This document shows positions 18,673 to 26,973 of a stretch of 55,072 nt of DNA, in pieces (positions within the stretch are counted from its first letter, which is position 1; the number at the start of each line of letters is the position of its first letter). Source of the stretch: Lautropia sp. (GTDB lineage Bacteria > Pseudomonadota > Gammaproteobacteria > Burkholderiales > Burkholderiaceae_E); NCBI GenBank assembly GCA_030532895.1, contig JAUNKF010000022.1, forward strand, positions 1 to 55,072, in the 5' to 3' direction. The position numbers and the translations under genes were made by a program. A model generated the notes under the pieces. That model made no database searches. It was not told the origin of the DNA and saw nothing but the letters and a program-made list of their open reading frames with translations.

Positions 18673-18810
18673 AAACCTGTTCAGCCCAGAGCGCCCAAAA
18701 TAAGGCTCGCCCGAATCATGGCGACTGATCCGAAACAGACGCTCAGGCTCCACGGACAAGATCTCCAGATCATATGACGCGAACGTATCCGCTGGCGGCT
18801 GAAGACTCAT
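18673..18810 (-). pseudogene. RES-domain toxin, only the first 46 residues left
   Basis: The reading frame begins with an ATG overlapping the antitoxin stop by four bases and encodes LEILSVEPERLFRISRHDSG and EPYFGRSGLNRF, the beginning of a RES domain (NAD+-degrading toxins of RES-Xre systems). After NRF the sequence turns into antisense of the EamA gene end, so at least two thirds of the domain, including most active-site residues, are gone. Confidence 0.68.
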
Positions 18811-19499
18811 TGGCGTGCTTCTTCAACAACTGCCTTCGCCACGCGCATGACCTCATCGACACGCCCTGCACGTAAGGCCTCCAGAGGCGTCTTTCCGCCC
18901 AATGATGCACGGGCCGCGGTGAAAAAATCCCATTTCGACCAACCGGGCAACTGCGCCAGTTGCTGAGTGACTGCCGCCAACACCGAACGATCGACCTTGC
19001 CATCAGCAAAGAAGGCCGGATACCAGTTTGCACCATCGACATCGACTGAAAACAGCCGCCCCGTGCGCACCGCCGCACTGATCGCCTGCCGGGTGATACC
19101 CAATGCCCGTTGCAAGTCGCCGCTGGAAATCAACGCCCGCTTTTCAAGTAATGTCCGACGATTGATTTGTGCTTGTTCCGTCAGCGCGTCCAGCACGGAG
19201 AACGCCCTCTGTTCCGCCACAGATACGCGGGCACGTCCTGACTTCTCAGGCGCCGAGCTGGCGAGGCTTTCCTTTTGCCGAGGATGGGGCAACGGGTCTG
19301 CCACCAGCGTTGCCGTCATGTCACGAAATGCGCCGATCCGTTTCTTCAGAAAGCGCCCCAGCTCGGCATCTGGCATGGCAAGCAGCAGATCAACCCCTTC
19401 GGCATGGCTAACCGCACCTGCGGCGCTGGCCAATACCCGCTCAATGGGGGTGGGCAAAGTCCGCCCTGGCCTGCTACGTATCGCTACCGCCTGACTCAT
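18807..19499 (-). CDS. Xre/MbcA/ParS-type antitoxin (partner of a RES toxin)
   Basis: The 230-residue protein ends with GGKTPLEALRAGRVDEVMRVAKA, the form of the antitoxin/toxin-binding domain (DUF2384) of RES-Xre systems. Before it comes a helix-turn-helix-like segment, LISSGDLQRALGITRQAISAAVR. In intact systems this antitoxin neutralises a RES toxin encoded immediately downstream and represses the operon. Here the four-base overlap with the toxin gene is preserved, but the toxin is only a stub. The antitoxin frame itself shows no damage. The N-terminal hundred residues are not assigned. Confidence 0.72.
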   Translation of the reverse strand: MSQAVAIRSRPGRTLPTPIERVLASAAGAVSHAEGVDLLLAMPDAELGRFLKKRIGAFRDMTATLVADPLPHPRQKESLASSAPEKSGRARVSVAEQRAFSVLDALTEQAQINRRTLLEKRALISSGDLQRALGITRQAISAAVRTGRLFSVDVDGANWYPAFFADGKVDRSVLAAVTQQLAQLPGWSKWDFFTAARASLGGKTPLEALRAGRVDEVMRVAKAVVEEARQ

Positions 19500-19969
19500 G
19501 GATGCACCTCAGAGGATGGGTCTATCTGGCGCGTGTTATGCACGGCCCATAGGACTCTCTCGGGGACAAATATGTGCATGACACGCTCCAACTCAGTCTA
19601 TCACCTGATGACAAATAAGACAATCATGACAAATCAGGCTTCATGACGAGCATCTTCACGAAGACGGTCAACCTCCCGAATCAGCCCCCTGATCCGATAC
19701 CACACCCAAAGATGGGGCAAGCGCCAGGCGACGCTGCCGGGCATCCACGCACTGCTGCGCATCCGGGGCATGATGACAAGCGCGGGACATCGGATGATGG
19801 GCGGAAGAGAACACGAATCAGGCAGGCTAACCCACCCCTCCCACGGCCCGAAGCCCTGCCCGCCGGACGGTCAGGGCCAACGAACAGGCAGCAGATGGAT
19901 ACACAGGTTTTTTCAGGCCAGACGATATCCAAAGTGCAGGACGGCATCATTGCCTGAAAGCCTCCTTGT
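19500..19969. other. Gap upstream of antitoxin and VOC genes
   Basis: The 19643-19957 plus-strand frame and an overlapping minus-strand frame have no recognisable sequence, so neither is called. The motif ATGACAAAT occurs twice around 19609-19633, in the upstream region of the antitoxin gene, and could be part of its control region. Confidence 0.35.
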
Positions 19970-20002
19970 CATCACTGCTGACGAAAACTGTCAGCAGTGA
20001 TG
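19970..20002. promoter_or_regulatory. Perfect 13-bp hairpin upstream of VOC gene
   Basis: CATCACTGCTGAC (19970-19982) and GTCAGCAGTGATG (19990-20002) are perfect complements around GAAAACT. No T-run follows on either strand. It lies about 75 bp before the VOC gene start and may be an operator or a leader structure. Confidence 0.5.
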
Positions 20003-20027
20003 CCCCCAACCGCGGGGCCGGGTGTTA

Positions 20028-20055
20028 AGCTGATCACAACATCACAGCTGATCAC
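20028..20055 (+). promoter_or_regulatory. Direct repeat AGCTGATCAC, spacing 18 bp
   Basis: Two exact copies (20028-20037 and 20046-20055), each holding the palindrome TGATCA, stand just upstream of the AAGGAG ribosome site of the VOC gene. This is the arrangement of a tandem operator; no regulator is identified. Confidence 0.4.
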
Positions 20056-20077
20056 CGCTCACCTCAAGGAGACTCAC

Positions 20078-20497
20078 ATGAGCAACGACACGCACTTTCC
20101 CTCCCCCAGCATCCTCTCGCATGTGTCGCTAGGCAGCAACCGCATCGAGGAAGCCGTGGCCTTCTATGACAAGGTGTTGGGCGCCATGGGCATTGGTCAA
20201 CTGGTAGATTTGAGGCCGCATGTTCCGGCCGTTGCCTATGGCCGAGCCTACCCGGAGTTCTGGATTCAAACGCCCGGTGATGGCCAACCTGCCCAAACGG
20301 CCAATGGTGTTCACATCGCCTTTTTTGCCGCCAACAAGGAAGAAGTGCATGCCTTCCACGAGGCCGCACTGGCAGCCGGCGCCACCGACGATGGCGCCCC
20401 TGGCCCACGCCCACACTATGGCAAGGAATATTACGGCTGCTTCGTGCGCGATCTGGATGGGCACAAGATCGAGGCGATGGCGTGGTTGCCAGCATGA
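20078..20497 (+). CDS. VOC-superfamily protein (glyoxalase/bleomycin-resistance/dioxygenase fold)
   Basis: The 139-residue protein has the beta-alpha-beta-beta-beta repeats of the VOC fold: ILSHVSLGSNRIEEAVAFYD at the start, FWIQTPGD, VHIAFFAANKEEVHAFHEAA and a C-terminal YYGCFVRDLDGHKIEAMAW. Metal-ligand positions would be the His in LSHVSLG, a mid-protein His and the final Glu. Substrate cannot be told; close relatives are usually annotated only as glyoxalase-like. AAGGAG precedes the ATG. The last 163 bp are duplicated at 30860-31022, on the other side of the siderophore island. Confidence 0.88.
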   Translation: MSNDTHFPSPSILSHVSLGSNRIEEAVAFYDKVLGAMGIGQLVDLRPHVPAVAYGRAYPEFWIQTPGDGQPAQTANGVHIAFFAANKEEVHAFHEAALAAGATDDGAPGPRPHYGKEYYGCFVRDLDGHKIEAMAWLPA

Positions 20498-20593
20498 GGG
20501 AAACCGTCCGCTCGTGATCCGGGCAAGCCCATGCTCATTTCCGCCCGGCCAGCAGCTGCCAATAATCTGGATGCAGGCTGATGTGGTCATGCC
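20335..20593. repeat. Left 259-bp direct repeat bounding the siderophore island
   Basis: Covers the 3' end of the VOC gene, the 37-bp intergenic stretch and the first 59 bp of the (minus-strand) hydrolase gene end. The copy at 30860-31118 is identical over the first 233 bp and differs at three places in the last 26 bp. Both are in the same orientation, 10,525 bp apart. Confidence 0.95.
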
Positions 20594-20596
20594 AAA
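20535..20596 (-). pseudogene. Left-over C-terminus of alpha/beta hydrolase gene
   Basis: Encodes the final residues ISLHPDYWQLLAGRK of the hydrolase whose complete copy is at 31060-31842. Upstream of codon 20 or so the similarity ends and island sequence begins. Confidence 0.85.
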
Positions 20597-20808
20597 CTGG
20601 CTATTCCGATTGATCGTTTCATCTTCAAACTTGAGGCCCTGTGGCTGTCTCAACAGCAGCACGCGAATGAGTTGGTGGTGTGCGCGGTATGCACACTGCC
20701 GTTAGTACCTCAAGATCCATCCATGCGTATCGAACCTCCACGCAGGCTCCTCTTCGCCACGATCCAGACCAGTCCTCAGTCAAGTATAGGCTCTGCATGA
20801 AGGCGCAA

Positions 20809-20826
20809 CGCCCGCGAGGGCGGGCG
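20809..20826 (-). terminator. Possible terminator of the AraC regulator gene
   Basis: CGCCCGC and GCGGGCG form a 7-bp stem with a four-base loop 31 bp after the regulator stop codon. On the minus strand only a weak TTGCGCCTT follows, so intrinsic termination is uncertain. Confidence 0.4.
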
Positions 20827-20856
20827 AGATAAGACGAGGCGTACCACCGCGGTGTC

Positions 20857-21843
20857 CTAGTGTGAGATGCGCGGGCTGATGCCCAGGGAGCATTGCTTGG
20901 GCGTGATGCCGGTGTAGCCGCGGAACATGCGGCTGAAGTGGCTGAGGTTGGCGAAGCCACAGCAGGCGGCGGTTTCGGTGACGCTGGTGCCCCGCTTAAG
21001 CATGGCGACGGCGGCGTTGAGCCGGATGCGCGTCAGGCAGGCATGCACAGGGCAACCGTAGAGAGCCTGGAAGCCTTGCTGCAGGCGCTTTTCGTTCAGG
21101 CCCACGGCATGTGCCAGTGATTGAACAGTCCATTCCTGGCCGTAGTTCTGCTCCAGCAGCGCCCGCGCTTCGATCAGCCGCTGCCGGTCGCCCGGTATGG
21201 GCAGGGGCATGTCGGCCTGTTCTAGGTTTTCCTGCACGAAGCAGGCAATAGCTTCCATGGCCTTGGCGCGCAGGTAGAGGTCGCGGGAAAGGCAGGATCC
21301 GACATGGCTGCATCCGAAGCCGAGCAGGTCGCAGGCCACGCGTTGCAGCGTGCTGGAAGATGGCACAACGCCGAGGAAGGCGTCGATGTGCGACTGGTCA
21401 CCCGACAGCGTCCGGACGCGGCGACGCAGCTCATCCATGTTCATCCCAGTCAGGCTGGCCATGGCGTCCGCTGGCATGTGGATGCTGACCAAGCGGAATG
21501 CACCGTCGCTCTGCCCATCGAGCACGTCCCAGCCGGAGGTGGGTTCACCCGAGGCCATCAGGATGGTGGAGCCAGCACTGACATCCACGACCGCACCGTC
21601 GTCGAAGGCGGTCTGCATATGCCCTTCGAGCAGGATGTTGACACTACAGGCGGCGGAACCAGAGGCCTGGAAGAACCATTTGCCGCCGGGGCGGCCACTG
21701 ATGCAACTGATGTAGAGCCCTTCGCTTGGATGATACATGTGCACGGCGTGCCGCCAATCTTCAGGCACGCCTTCAAGACCATCTTCCTGCAGTTTGCTCG
21801 GATCAAGTGCTTGATCCGAAGCCGGCTCGCTGATCCCCTCCAT
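20857..21843 (-). CDS. AraC-family regulator, YbtA/PchR-like
   Basis: A 328-residue transcription regulator. The C-terminal 100 residues hold two helix-turn-helix motifs: WTVQSLAHAVGLNEKRLQQGF and MFRGYTGITPKQ preceded by SVTETAACCGFANLSHFSR. The N-terminal ligand domain has GKWFFQASGSAACSVNILLEG. The layout is that of siderophore-sensing AraC regulators such as YbtA and PchR, which bind the ferric siderophore and switch on the receptor and transporter genes. It is divergent from the uptake genes with a 193-bp A+T-rich region between them. AGGAT precedes the ATG. Confidence 0.88.
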   Translation of the reverse strand: MEGISEPASDQALDPSKLQEDGLEGVPEDWRHAVHMYHPSEGLYISCISGRPGGKWFFQASGSAACSVNILLEGHMQTAFDDGAVVDVSAGSTILMASGEPTSGWDVLDGQSDGAFRLVSIHMPADAMASLTGMNMDELRRRVRTLSGDQSHIDAFLGVVPSSSTLQRVACDLLGFGCSHVGSCLSRDLYLRAKAMEAIACFVQENLEQADMPLPIPGDRQRLIEARALLEQNYGQEWTVQSLAHAVGLNEKRLQQGFQALYGCPVHACLTRIRLNAAVAMLKRGTSVTETAACCGFANLSHFSRMFRGYTGITPKQCSLGISPRISH

Positions 21844-21908
21844 AAATTTATCCTGAAAACATCAAATTTTTTCCGTAAACCGTTAGCGCAATTTGCCCGA
21901 TTTCCAGA

Positions 21909-21923
21909 TCATAACAGTTCTCA
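21909..21923. promoter_or_regulatory. Candidate Fur box in the divergent promoter region
   Basis: On the minus strand TGAGAAC-T-GTTATGA matches the 7-1-7 Fur consensus TGATAAT-N-ATTATCA at 10 of 14 arm positions. It lies between the AraC gene and the uptake operon, where Fur control would be expected. The match is moderate and is supported mainly by position. Confidence 0.42.
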
Positions 21924-22036
21924 TTGTACATCGGGAATGAACTGCTGAAGCACCTGAAGTGATCATGTGAACTGCAGCGGACCATCAAATAACCATTTGC
22001 CACGACGGCTATTTGAGCCGTGGATTCACCCATCGC

Positions 22037-23314
22037 ATGTCAACGACTTCTTCTGCTTCACGAAGCCTGACGACGGCCCATGTGCTGCTGGCCATTGCCG
22101 GCATTTATGTCAGTCAGACCATCGTCACGGCATTGACCACACAGGCGTTGCCGTCGTTGCTGCGCAGCGAAGGCGCCTCGCTGACGGTGGCAGGGTTGAC
22201 CTCCCTGCTGTGGGTGCCGTGGGGTGTCCGCTTTCTCTGGGCGCCCTGGGTGGAACGCATGCGCCTGCCGACGGGGACGCTTGAGCGCCGCTCGCGCACG
22301 CTGGTGCTGACTGGGCAATGGATGATGGCGACCATCCTGATGGGAATGGGACTGGCAAGCTGGGCCGCCGATGTTTCGCTGGACAGCTTTGCCGTGTGGC
22401 TGTTGGCCGGCCTGCTGCTGGTGGCGGTCGTTTCGGCTAGCACCGATGTCGCGTGCGATGGCTTCACAGTGGAGCAGCTTGCCGGGCAGCGGCGCGGCTG
22501 GGGCAACGTGGCGCAGGTGGGCGGCAACTATGTCGGTGCAATGCTCGGTACCGGGGGCTTCCTTCTGGTAGCGGGCGAAGTGGGCTGGCCTGCGGCACTG
22601 CTGGCCGCGGGCATAGCCATCCTGCTGCTGGGCCTGCCGATGCTGCTGTTGCGCGAACCACCGCGCGACCAGGTGCTGGCCATTAGTCATCGGCCCGGGC
22701 TGCTGCATGCCTTGCGCCGCCCGCAGGTGCGCACGGGGCTGCTGCTGATGCTGCTGTCGAGCGTTGGGATGCGGCTGACGCTAGGTATGTTCGGTCCGTT
22801 CATGCTGGATCGCGGCATGAGCCTAGAGCAGGTGGGCTGGTTGTTCGGGTCGATGCATATCGGCGCAGGGTTGACCGGCGCGGTGCTGGGCGGGCTGCTG
22901 GTGCGGACCGCGTCGGGCTGGCGGGCGGTATGGATCGCCGCCGGACTCAAGGCCGGTGTGCTGCTGGCCTTGACGCTGGCAGCGCCAACGGCCTCGTTGA
23001 CGGTTCTGACGATTCTGCTCGGCCTGACCTTCACGGTCTTGAGCTGTCTCTGGGTCTCGCTGTATTCGGCACTGATGAACCTGACCTCACCACTGCAGGC
23101 GGGCCTGGACTTCACGGTGTTCCAGAGCGCTGACGCGCTGCTGGCCATGGCGGGCGGCGTGGCAGGCGGCTGGCTGGCCAGCCACCTGGGTTACTCCTTC
23201 TGCTTCGGGCTGGCCAGCATGCTGACAATCATCGCTACCGGGGCCGTTTGGCGCCAGGCGCGTATCGAGAAGAACACCTCAGTAGCCACGCAAGGAGCAA
23301 TGCATGCGGGATAA
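22037..23314 (+). CDS. MFS siderophore permease, RhtX/FptX-like
   Basis: About 425 residues and 12 hydrophobic segments. The start, with TTAHVLLAIAGIYVSQTIVT, ALTTQALPSLLR and LWVPWGVRFLWAPWVERM, and the internal DVACDGFTVEQLAGQRRGWG are typical of the single-protein siderophore permeases FptX (ferripyochelin) and RhtX (rhizobactin), which are related to AmpG. It would carry the ferric siderophore or a breakdown product across the inner membrane. The ATG at 22037 is preferred over a TTG at 22013; neither has a clear ribosome site. Its 3' end overlaps the next gene by 11 bp. Confidence 0.87.
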   Translation: MSTTSSASRSLTTAHVLLAIAGIYVSQTIVTALTTQALPSLLRSEGASLTVAGLTSLLWVPWGVRFLWAPWVERMRLPTGTLERRSRTLVLTGQWMMATILMGMGLASWAADVSLDSFAVWLLAGLLLVAVVSASTDVACDGFTVEQLAGQRRGWGNVAQVGGNYVGAMLGTGGFLLVAGEVGWPAALLAAGIAILLLGLPMLLLREPPRDQVLAISHRPGLLHALRRPQVRTGLLLMLLSSVGMRLTLGMFGPFMLDRGMSLEQVGWLFGSMHIGAGLTGAVLGGLLVRTASGWRAVWIAAGLKAGVLLALTLAAPTASLTVLTILLGLTFTVLSCLWVSLYSALMNLTSPLQAGLDFTVFQSADALLAMAGGVAGGWLASHLGYSFCFGLASMLTIIATGAVWRQARIEKNTSVATQGAMHAG

Positions 23315-25076
23315 GGAACGCGCCGGGACTGGTGCCAGTATCTGGGGCATCATGCGGCCCGTACAGGGCCAGATCCGCTTTGCCATGGTGCTGGCCAGCC
23401 TGGCCGCTGCCTCTGCCCTGGGAGCGCTGGCCGTGCTGGCCTTGGCAGTGCACACCCTGCTGTCTGAGCCCGGTCAGTGGCCCTGGCTGCCGCTGGGGGT
23501 GGCTGTGCTGCTCACCATTCTGGCCTTTGTCTTGCGCCTATCGGCCTTCAACCAGTCGCACTACGCCGCCTTCCGCCTGGAAACCCGGCTGCGCACCGAT
23601 CTAGCCGGGCATCTGGCGCGCGTGCCACTGGGCTATGTGCAGCAGACCGGCTCCGGTGCGCTGACCAAAGTGATAATGGACGACGTGAAAGCGCTGCACG
23701 TGTTCGTGGCCGACAGCACGCCGCTGTACGCGCGGGCGTATGTGTCGCCGGTGCTAACCTTCGTGCTGCTGTGGTGGCTGGACTGGCGCCTAGCGCTGGC
23801 CGCGACGGCTGTGTTGGCGGTTGGCATGGTGGTGGTGTCGCTGGCCACGCGCGGCAGCAGTCAGATGATGCAGCGTTATCACGCGACTGGCGAGAACGTG
23901 AGCAAGGCGGTCATCGAGTATGTGCAGGCGATGCCGGTAGTGCGCACTTTCGATACCGGCGCGGTCACGTTCCAGCGCTACCAGCGTGCGCTCGATGAAT
24001 TCATGGCGGTAATGCTGGCGTGGTATCGAATGGCTGGATTTTCCTCGCGCCTCTCAGTGGCGATCCTCAATCCGATGCCGACGCTGGCAGTGCTGGTATG
24101 GCTGGGCGGCTGGCTGATCAGCCGTGAGGCGCTGGACGCGGCCACCTGGCTGGCCGTGCTGTTGGTAGGCACCGGCATGGCCGAATCGCTTCTGCCGTTG
24201 ATGTCGCTCAAGCATCTGGTGGCCAAGACGCAGATGAGCATTCACCGCATCCAGGAGGTGATGGACGAGCCGGAGCTACCCGAGCCGGATATGGTCCAGG
24301 CCAAGTTTCCCAAGGATGCCAGTGTACGTTTCGAGGCGGTTGATTTTCGCTACACGGCAGACGGCGAGCTGGTATTGCAGGACGTGAGCTTTGATGTGCC
24401 GCCAGGCAGTGTAACGGCGCTGGTGGGGCCGTCCGGTGCGGGCAAGACCACGGTGGCGCGGCTGATCTCGCGCTTCTGGGACGTGAGTTCCGGCTGTATT
24501 CGAGTGGGCGGCGTGGATGTGCGCGAGATGCTGTCTGAGGTCTTGATGCAGCAGTTGGCTTTCGTGTTCCAGGACACGTTTCTGTTTACCGACACTATTG
24601 CGGGCAATATCCGCCAGGGGCTGGCCTCTGCAACAATGGATGAGGTGATCGCCGCCGCGCGCGCCGCCCAGGCGCACGAGTTCATCGAGCGGCTACCACA
24701 GGGTTACGACACGCCAGTCGGCGAACGAGGAGTGTTCCTCTCCGGTGGGCAGCGCCAGCGCATAACCATCGCCCGCGCCATCCTGCAGAACCGCCCCATC
24801 CTGGTGCTGGATGAGGCTACGGCCTTTGCCGACCCGGAGAACGAAGCCGCGCTGGTGGCGGCACTTTCCAACCTGATGCGGGGCAAGACCGTGCTGATGA
24901 TTGCGCACCGGCTCTCCACGATTCGCGATGCGGATCAGATCCTGGTGTTCGACCAGGGACGGCTGGCTGAGCGTGGCCGGCACGATGCCTTGTTGGCGCA
25001 GCGCGGCGTGTATGCGCGGCTGTGGAGCAGCTATGAGCAGGCGCAGGACTGGGCATTGATGGGAGCACTGGCATGA
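23304..25076 (+). CDS. ABC transporter, fused permease/ATPase, YbtP/IrtA-like (first half-transporter)
   Basis: A 590-residue type IV ABC half-transporter: six transmembrane helices in residues 20-320, then an ATPase domain with Walker A GPSGAGKTT (about 374-382), signature LSGGQRQR (about 478) and Walker B ILVLDEATAFADPENE (about 498). Together with the next protein it resembles the YbtP/YbtQ and IrtA/IrtB heterodimers, which have exporter architecture but import iron-siderophores. AAGGAG precedes the ATG. It overlaps the permease gene by 11 bp and the next gene by four bases (ATGA), so all are one operon. Confidence 0.92.
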   Translation: MRDKERAGTGASIWGIMRPVQGQIRFAMVLASLAAASALGALAVLALAVHTLLSEPGQWPWLPLGVAVLLTILAFVLRLSAFNQSHYAAFRLETRLRTDLAGHLARVPLGYVQQTGSGALTKVIMDDVKALHVFVADSTPLYARAYVSPVLTFVLLWWLDWRLALAATAVLAVGMVVVSLATRGSSQMMQRYHATGENVSKAVIEYVQAMPVVRTFDTGAVTFQRYQRALDEFMAVMLAWYRMAGFSSRLSVAILNPMPTLAVLVWLGGWLISREALDAATWLAVLLVGTGMAESLLPLMSLKHLVAKTQMSIHRIQEVMDEPELPEPDMVQAKFPKDASVRFEAVDFRYTADGELVLQDVSFDVPPGSVTALVGPSGAGKTTVARLISRFWDVSSGCIRVGGVDVREMLSEVLMQQLAFVFQDTFLFTDTIAGNIRQGLASATMDEVIAAARAAQAHEFIERLPQGYDTPVGERGVFLSGGQRQRITIARAILQNRPILVLDEATAFADPENEAALVAALSNLMRGKTVLMIAHRLSTIRDADQILVFDQGRLAERGRHDALLAQRGVYARLWSSYEQAQDWALMGALA

Positions 25077-26854
25077 GCATTGCAGATCCCGGCCAGCAGA
25101 TTACGCCCCTGCGCGAGACGTGGCGACAACTGATGACCAGTGCCCGTAGCCGCGCGCCCAGGCTACGCGCCAGCCTGTTTGGCCTGACCCTGGCCGCCAT
25201 CGCGCAAGGGCTGGCACTGGCCTGCCTGATGCCGCTCTTCCAGGCCCTGATACCGCGCGCCAGTTGGCGGGCGGCGCTGCCCTGGCTGCTGGCGATGACA
25301 GGGCTGATGCTGGCCAGCACGATCATCCGCTGGTGGGCACAGGGCTTCGACTATCGCGGCGACATGGTGCGCAACACGCATGAGCTGCGTTCTGAGCTGG
25401 GCGCACAGTTGCGCCGCATTCCGCTGGAGGTGCTGCAGGACAAGCGCGCCGGTGGGGTCAATGCGACCTTGCTGGGGAACGTGGACGAGACGCTCAGCTA
25501 CATCCTCACGATCGCCAACATGATGGCCACCGCCCTGCTGACGCCGCTGACGGTGGCACTGGCAGCGCTGTGGTTCGATTGGCGCATGGGGCTCGTTCTG
25601 ATACTGGTGTTCCCGCTGTTGATTCCCCTCTACCGCTGGCGGCGCCCCGCCTACGGACGTGGCATGCGCATGCTAGCCAACGCCCATGAGCGCACCAGTG
25701 CGGACATCCTCGAATACGTCCAGGGCCTACCGATGCTGCGCGCGACCTGCTGCACAGGCGAAAAGGCGCAGCGCCTGCAGGCCAGCTTCGTGCACCTGGA
25801 AAAAATCCAGACCATCGGCCAACACAAAGGCGCCAAGCCGAACCTGATCCTAGCGACGGTGATGGAGTTGGCGATCCTGCTGGTAGTATTCCTGGGAGTT
25901 TGGTTCGTCACGCAGGACTCGCTGGACATCGCCGTGCTGGTTGCGTTGATGGTGATCGTCATGCGTTTCAGTGAGCCACTGGCAACGTTCGTGCTGTTTT
26001 CCAAGGTGATCGACCTGATCGAGGCGGCACTGAGCAAGATCGAGGCCTTGCTGGCCATCAAGCCTCTGCCGCAGCAGGCATCGACAGGTACGCCGGACGA
26101 GTTCTCGATCAGCTTCATTGGCGTGGAGTTCGCCTACGCCGGACAGCCGCAGAGCACATTGAAAGACTTCAGCGCCCAATTGCCCGCCCGCCGGATGAGC
26201 GCGCTGGTGGGACCGTCGGGGTCTGGCAAGACCACGGTGACGCGGCTGCTGATGCGGCACGCGGACCCCCAGGCGGGGCAAGTGCTAATGGGCGGCGTGG
26301 ACATCCGCACCCTGTCGCCGGAGCAACTCAATGGCTTGATATCGGTGGTGTTCCAGGACGTGTACCTGTTCGACGACACCATCCTGGCCAACATCCGCAT
26401 GGCCCGGCCGCAAGCCAGCGACGAGGAGGTGGAAGCCGCTGCTCGTCTCGCCTGCTGCCACGAGTTCATTACTCGCCTGCCCGAGGGCTACCGGACACGG
26501 GTAGGTGACATCGGCGGCAGCCTCTCAGGCGGCGAACGCCAGCGCATCAGCATCGCCCGCGCCATGCTCAAGAACGCGCCCGTTGTCGTCCTCGACGAGC
26601 CTACCGCGGCGCTGGACACCGAAAGCGAAGTGGCCGTGCAGCGTGCCATCGACGCCCTGGTGCGCGAGCGCACGGTGATCGTGATTGCGCATCGGCTGTC
26701 GACCATTGCCGGCGCCGACCAGATTCTGGTGATCGACGAAGGCCACGTGATCGAGGCAGGTCGGCACGCCGAGCTGCTGGCCGGTAATGGTCGCTATGCG
26801 CGGATGTGGCAGGCCCAGCAGAGCGCCAAGCGTTGGCGCGTGGGAGAGTCATGA
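25073..26854 (+). CDS. ABC transporter, fused permease/ATPase, YbtQ/IrtB-like (second half-transporter)
   Basis: A 593-residue partner of the preceding protein with the same layout: membrane domain, Walker A GPSGSGKTT (about 379), signature LSGGERQR (about 483) and Walker B VVVLDEPTAALDTESE (about 503). The H-loop is IVIAHRLSTIAGADQILV. The two ATPase cores differ enough to indicate a heterodimer, not a recent duplication. Start and upstream stop share ATGA. The gap of 119 bp to the receptor gene contains no clear terminator, so the receptor is probably co-transcribed. Confidence 0.92.
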   Translation: MSIADPGQQITPLRETWRQLMTSARSRAPRLRASLFGLTLAAIAQGLALACLMPLFQALIPRASWRAALPWLLAMTGLMLASTIIRWWAQGFDYRGDMVRNTHELRSELGAQLRRIPLEVLQDKRAGGVNATLLGNVDETLSYILTIANMMATALLTPLTVALAALWFDWRMGLVLILVFPLLIPLYRWRRPAYGRGMRMLANAHERTSADILEYVQGLPMLRATCCTGEKAQRLQASFVHLEKIQTIGQHKGAKPNLILATVMELAILLVVFLGVWFVTQDSLDIAVLVALMVIVMRFSEPLATFVLFSKVIDLIEAALSKIEALLAIKPLPQQASTGTPDEFSISFIGVEFAYAGQPQSTLKDFSAQLPARRMSALVGPSGSGKTTVTRLLMRHADPQAGQVLMGGVDIRTLSPEQLNGLISVVFQDVYLFDDTILANIRMARPQASDEEVEAAARLACCHEFITRLPEGYRTRVGDIGGSLSGGERQRISIARAMLKNAPVVVLDEPTAALDTESEVAVQRAIDALVRERTVIVIAHRLSTIAGADQILVIDEGHVIEAGRHAELLAGNGRYARMWQAQQSAKRWRVGES

Positions 26855-26973
26855 TGGATCGAGGATCGTGGATCAGCTGGCAAACCAGATGCCATTCTCG
26901 CCGATGCACCAGCATGTAATGGTTGTTTGCTGTACCACCTGTCGTTCCAAGAAACAAGGAGAAATCTTTCATT

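Noticed and set aside
19643-19957. 104-codon frame in the gap before the VOC gene
   Set aside because: No recognisable sequence, no ribosome site, and an equally open frame on the other strand.
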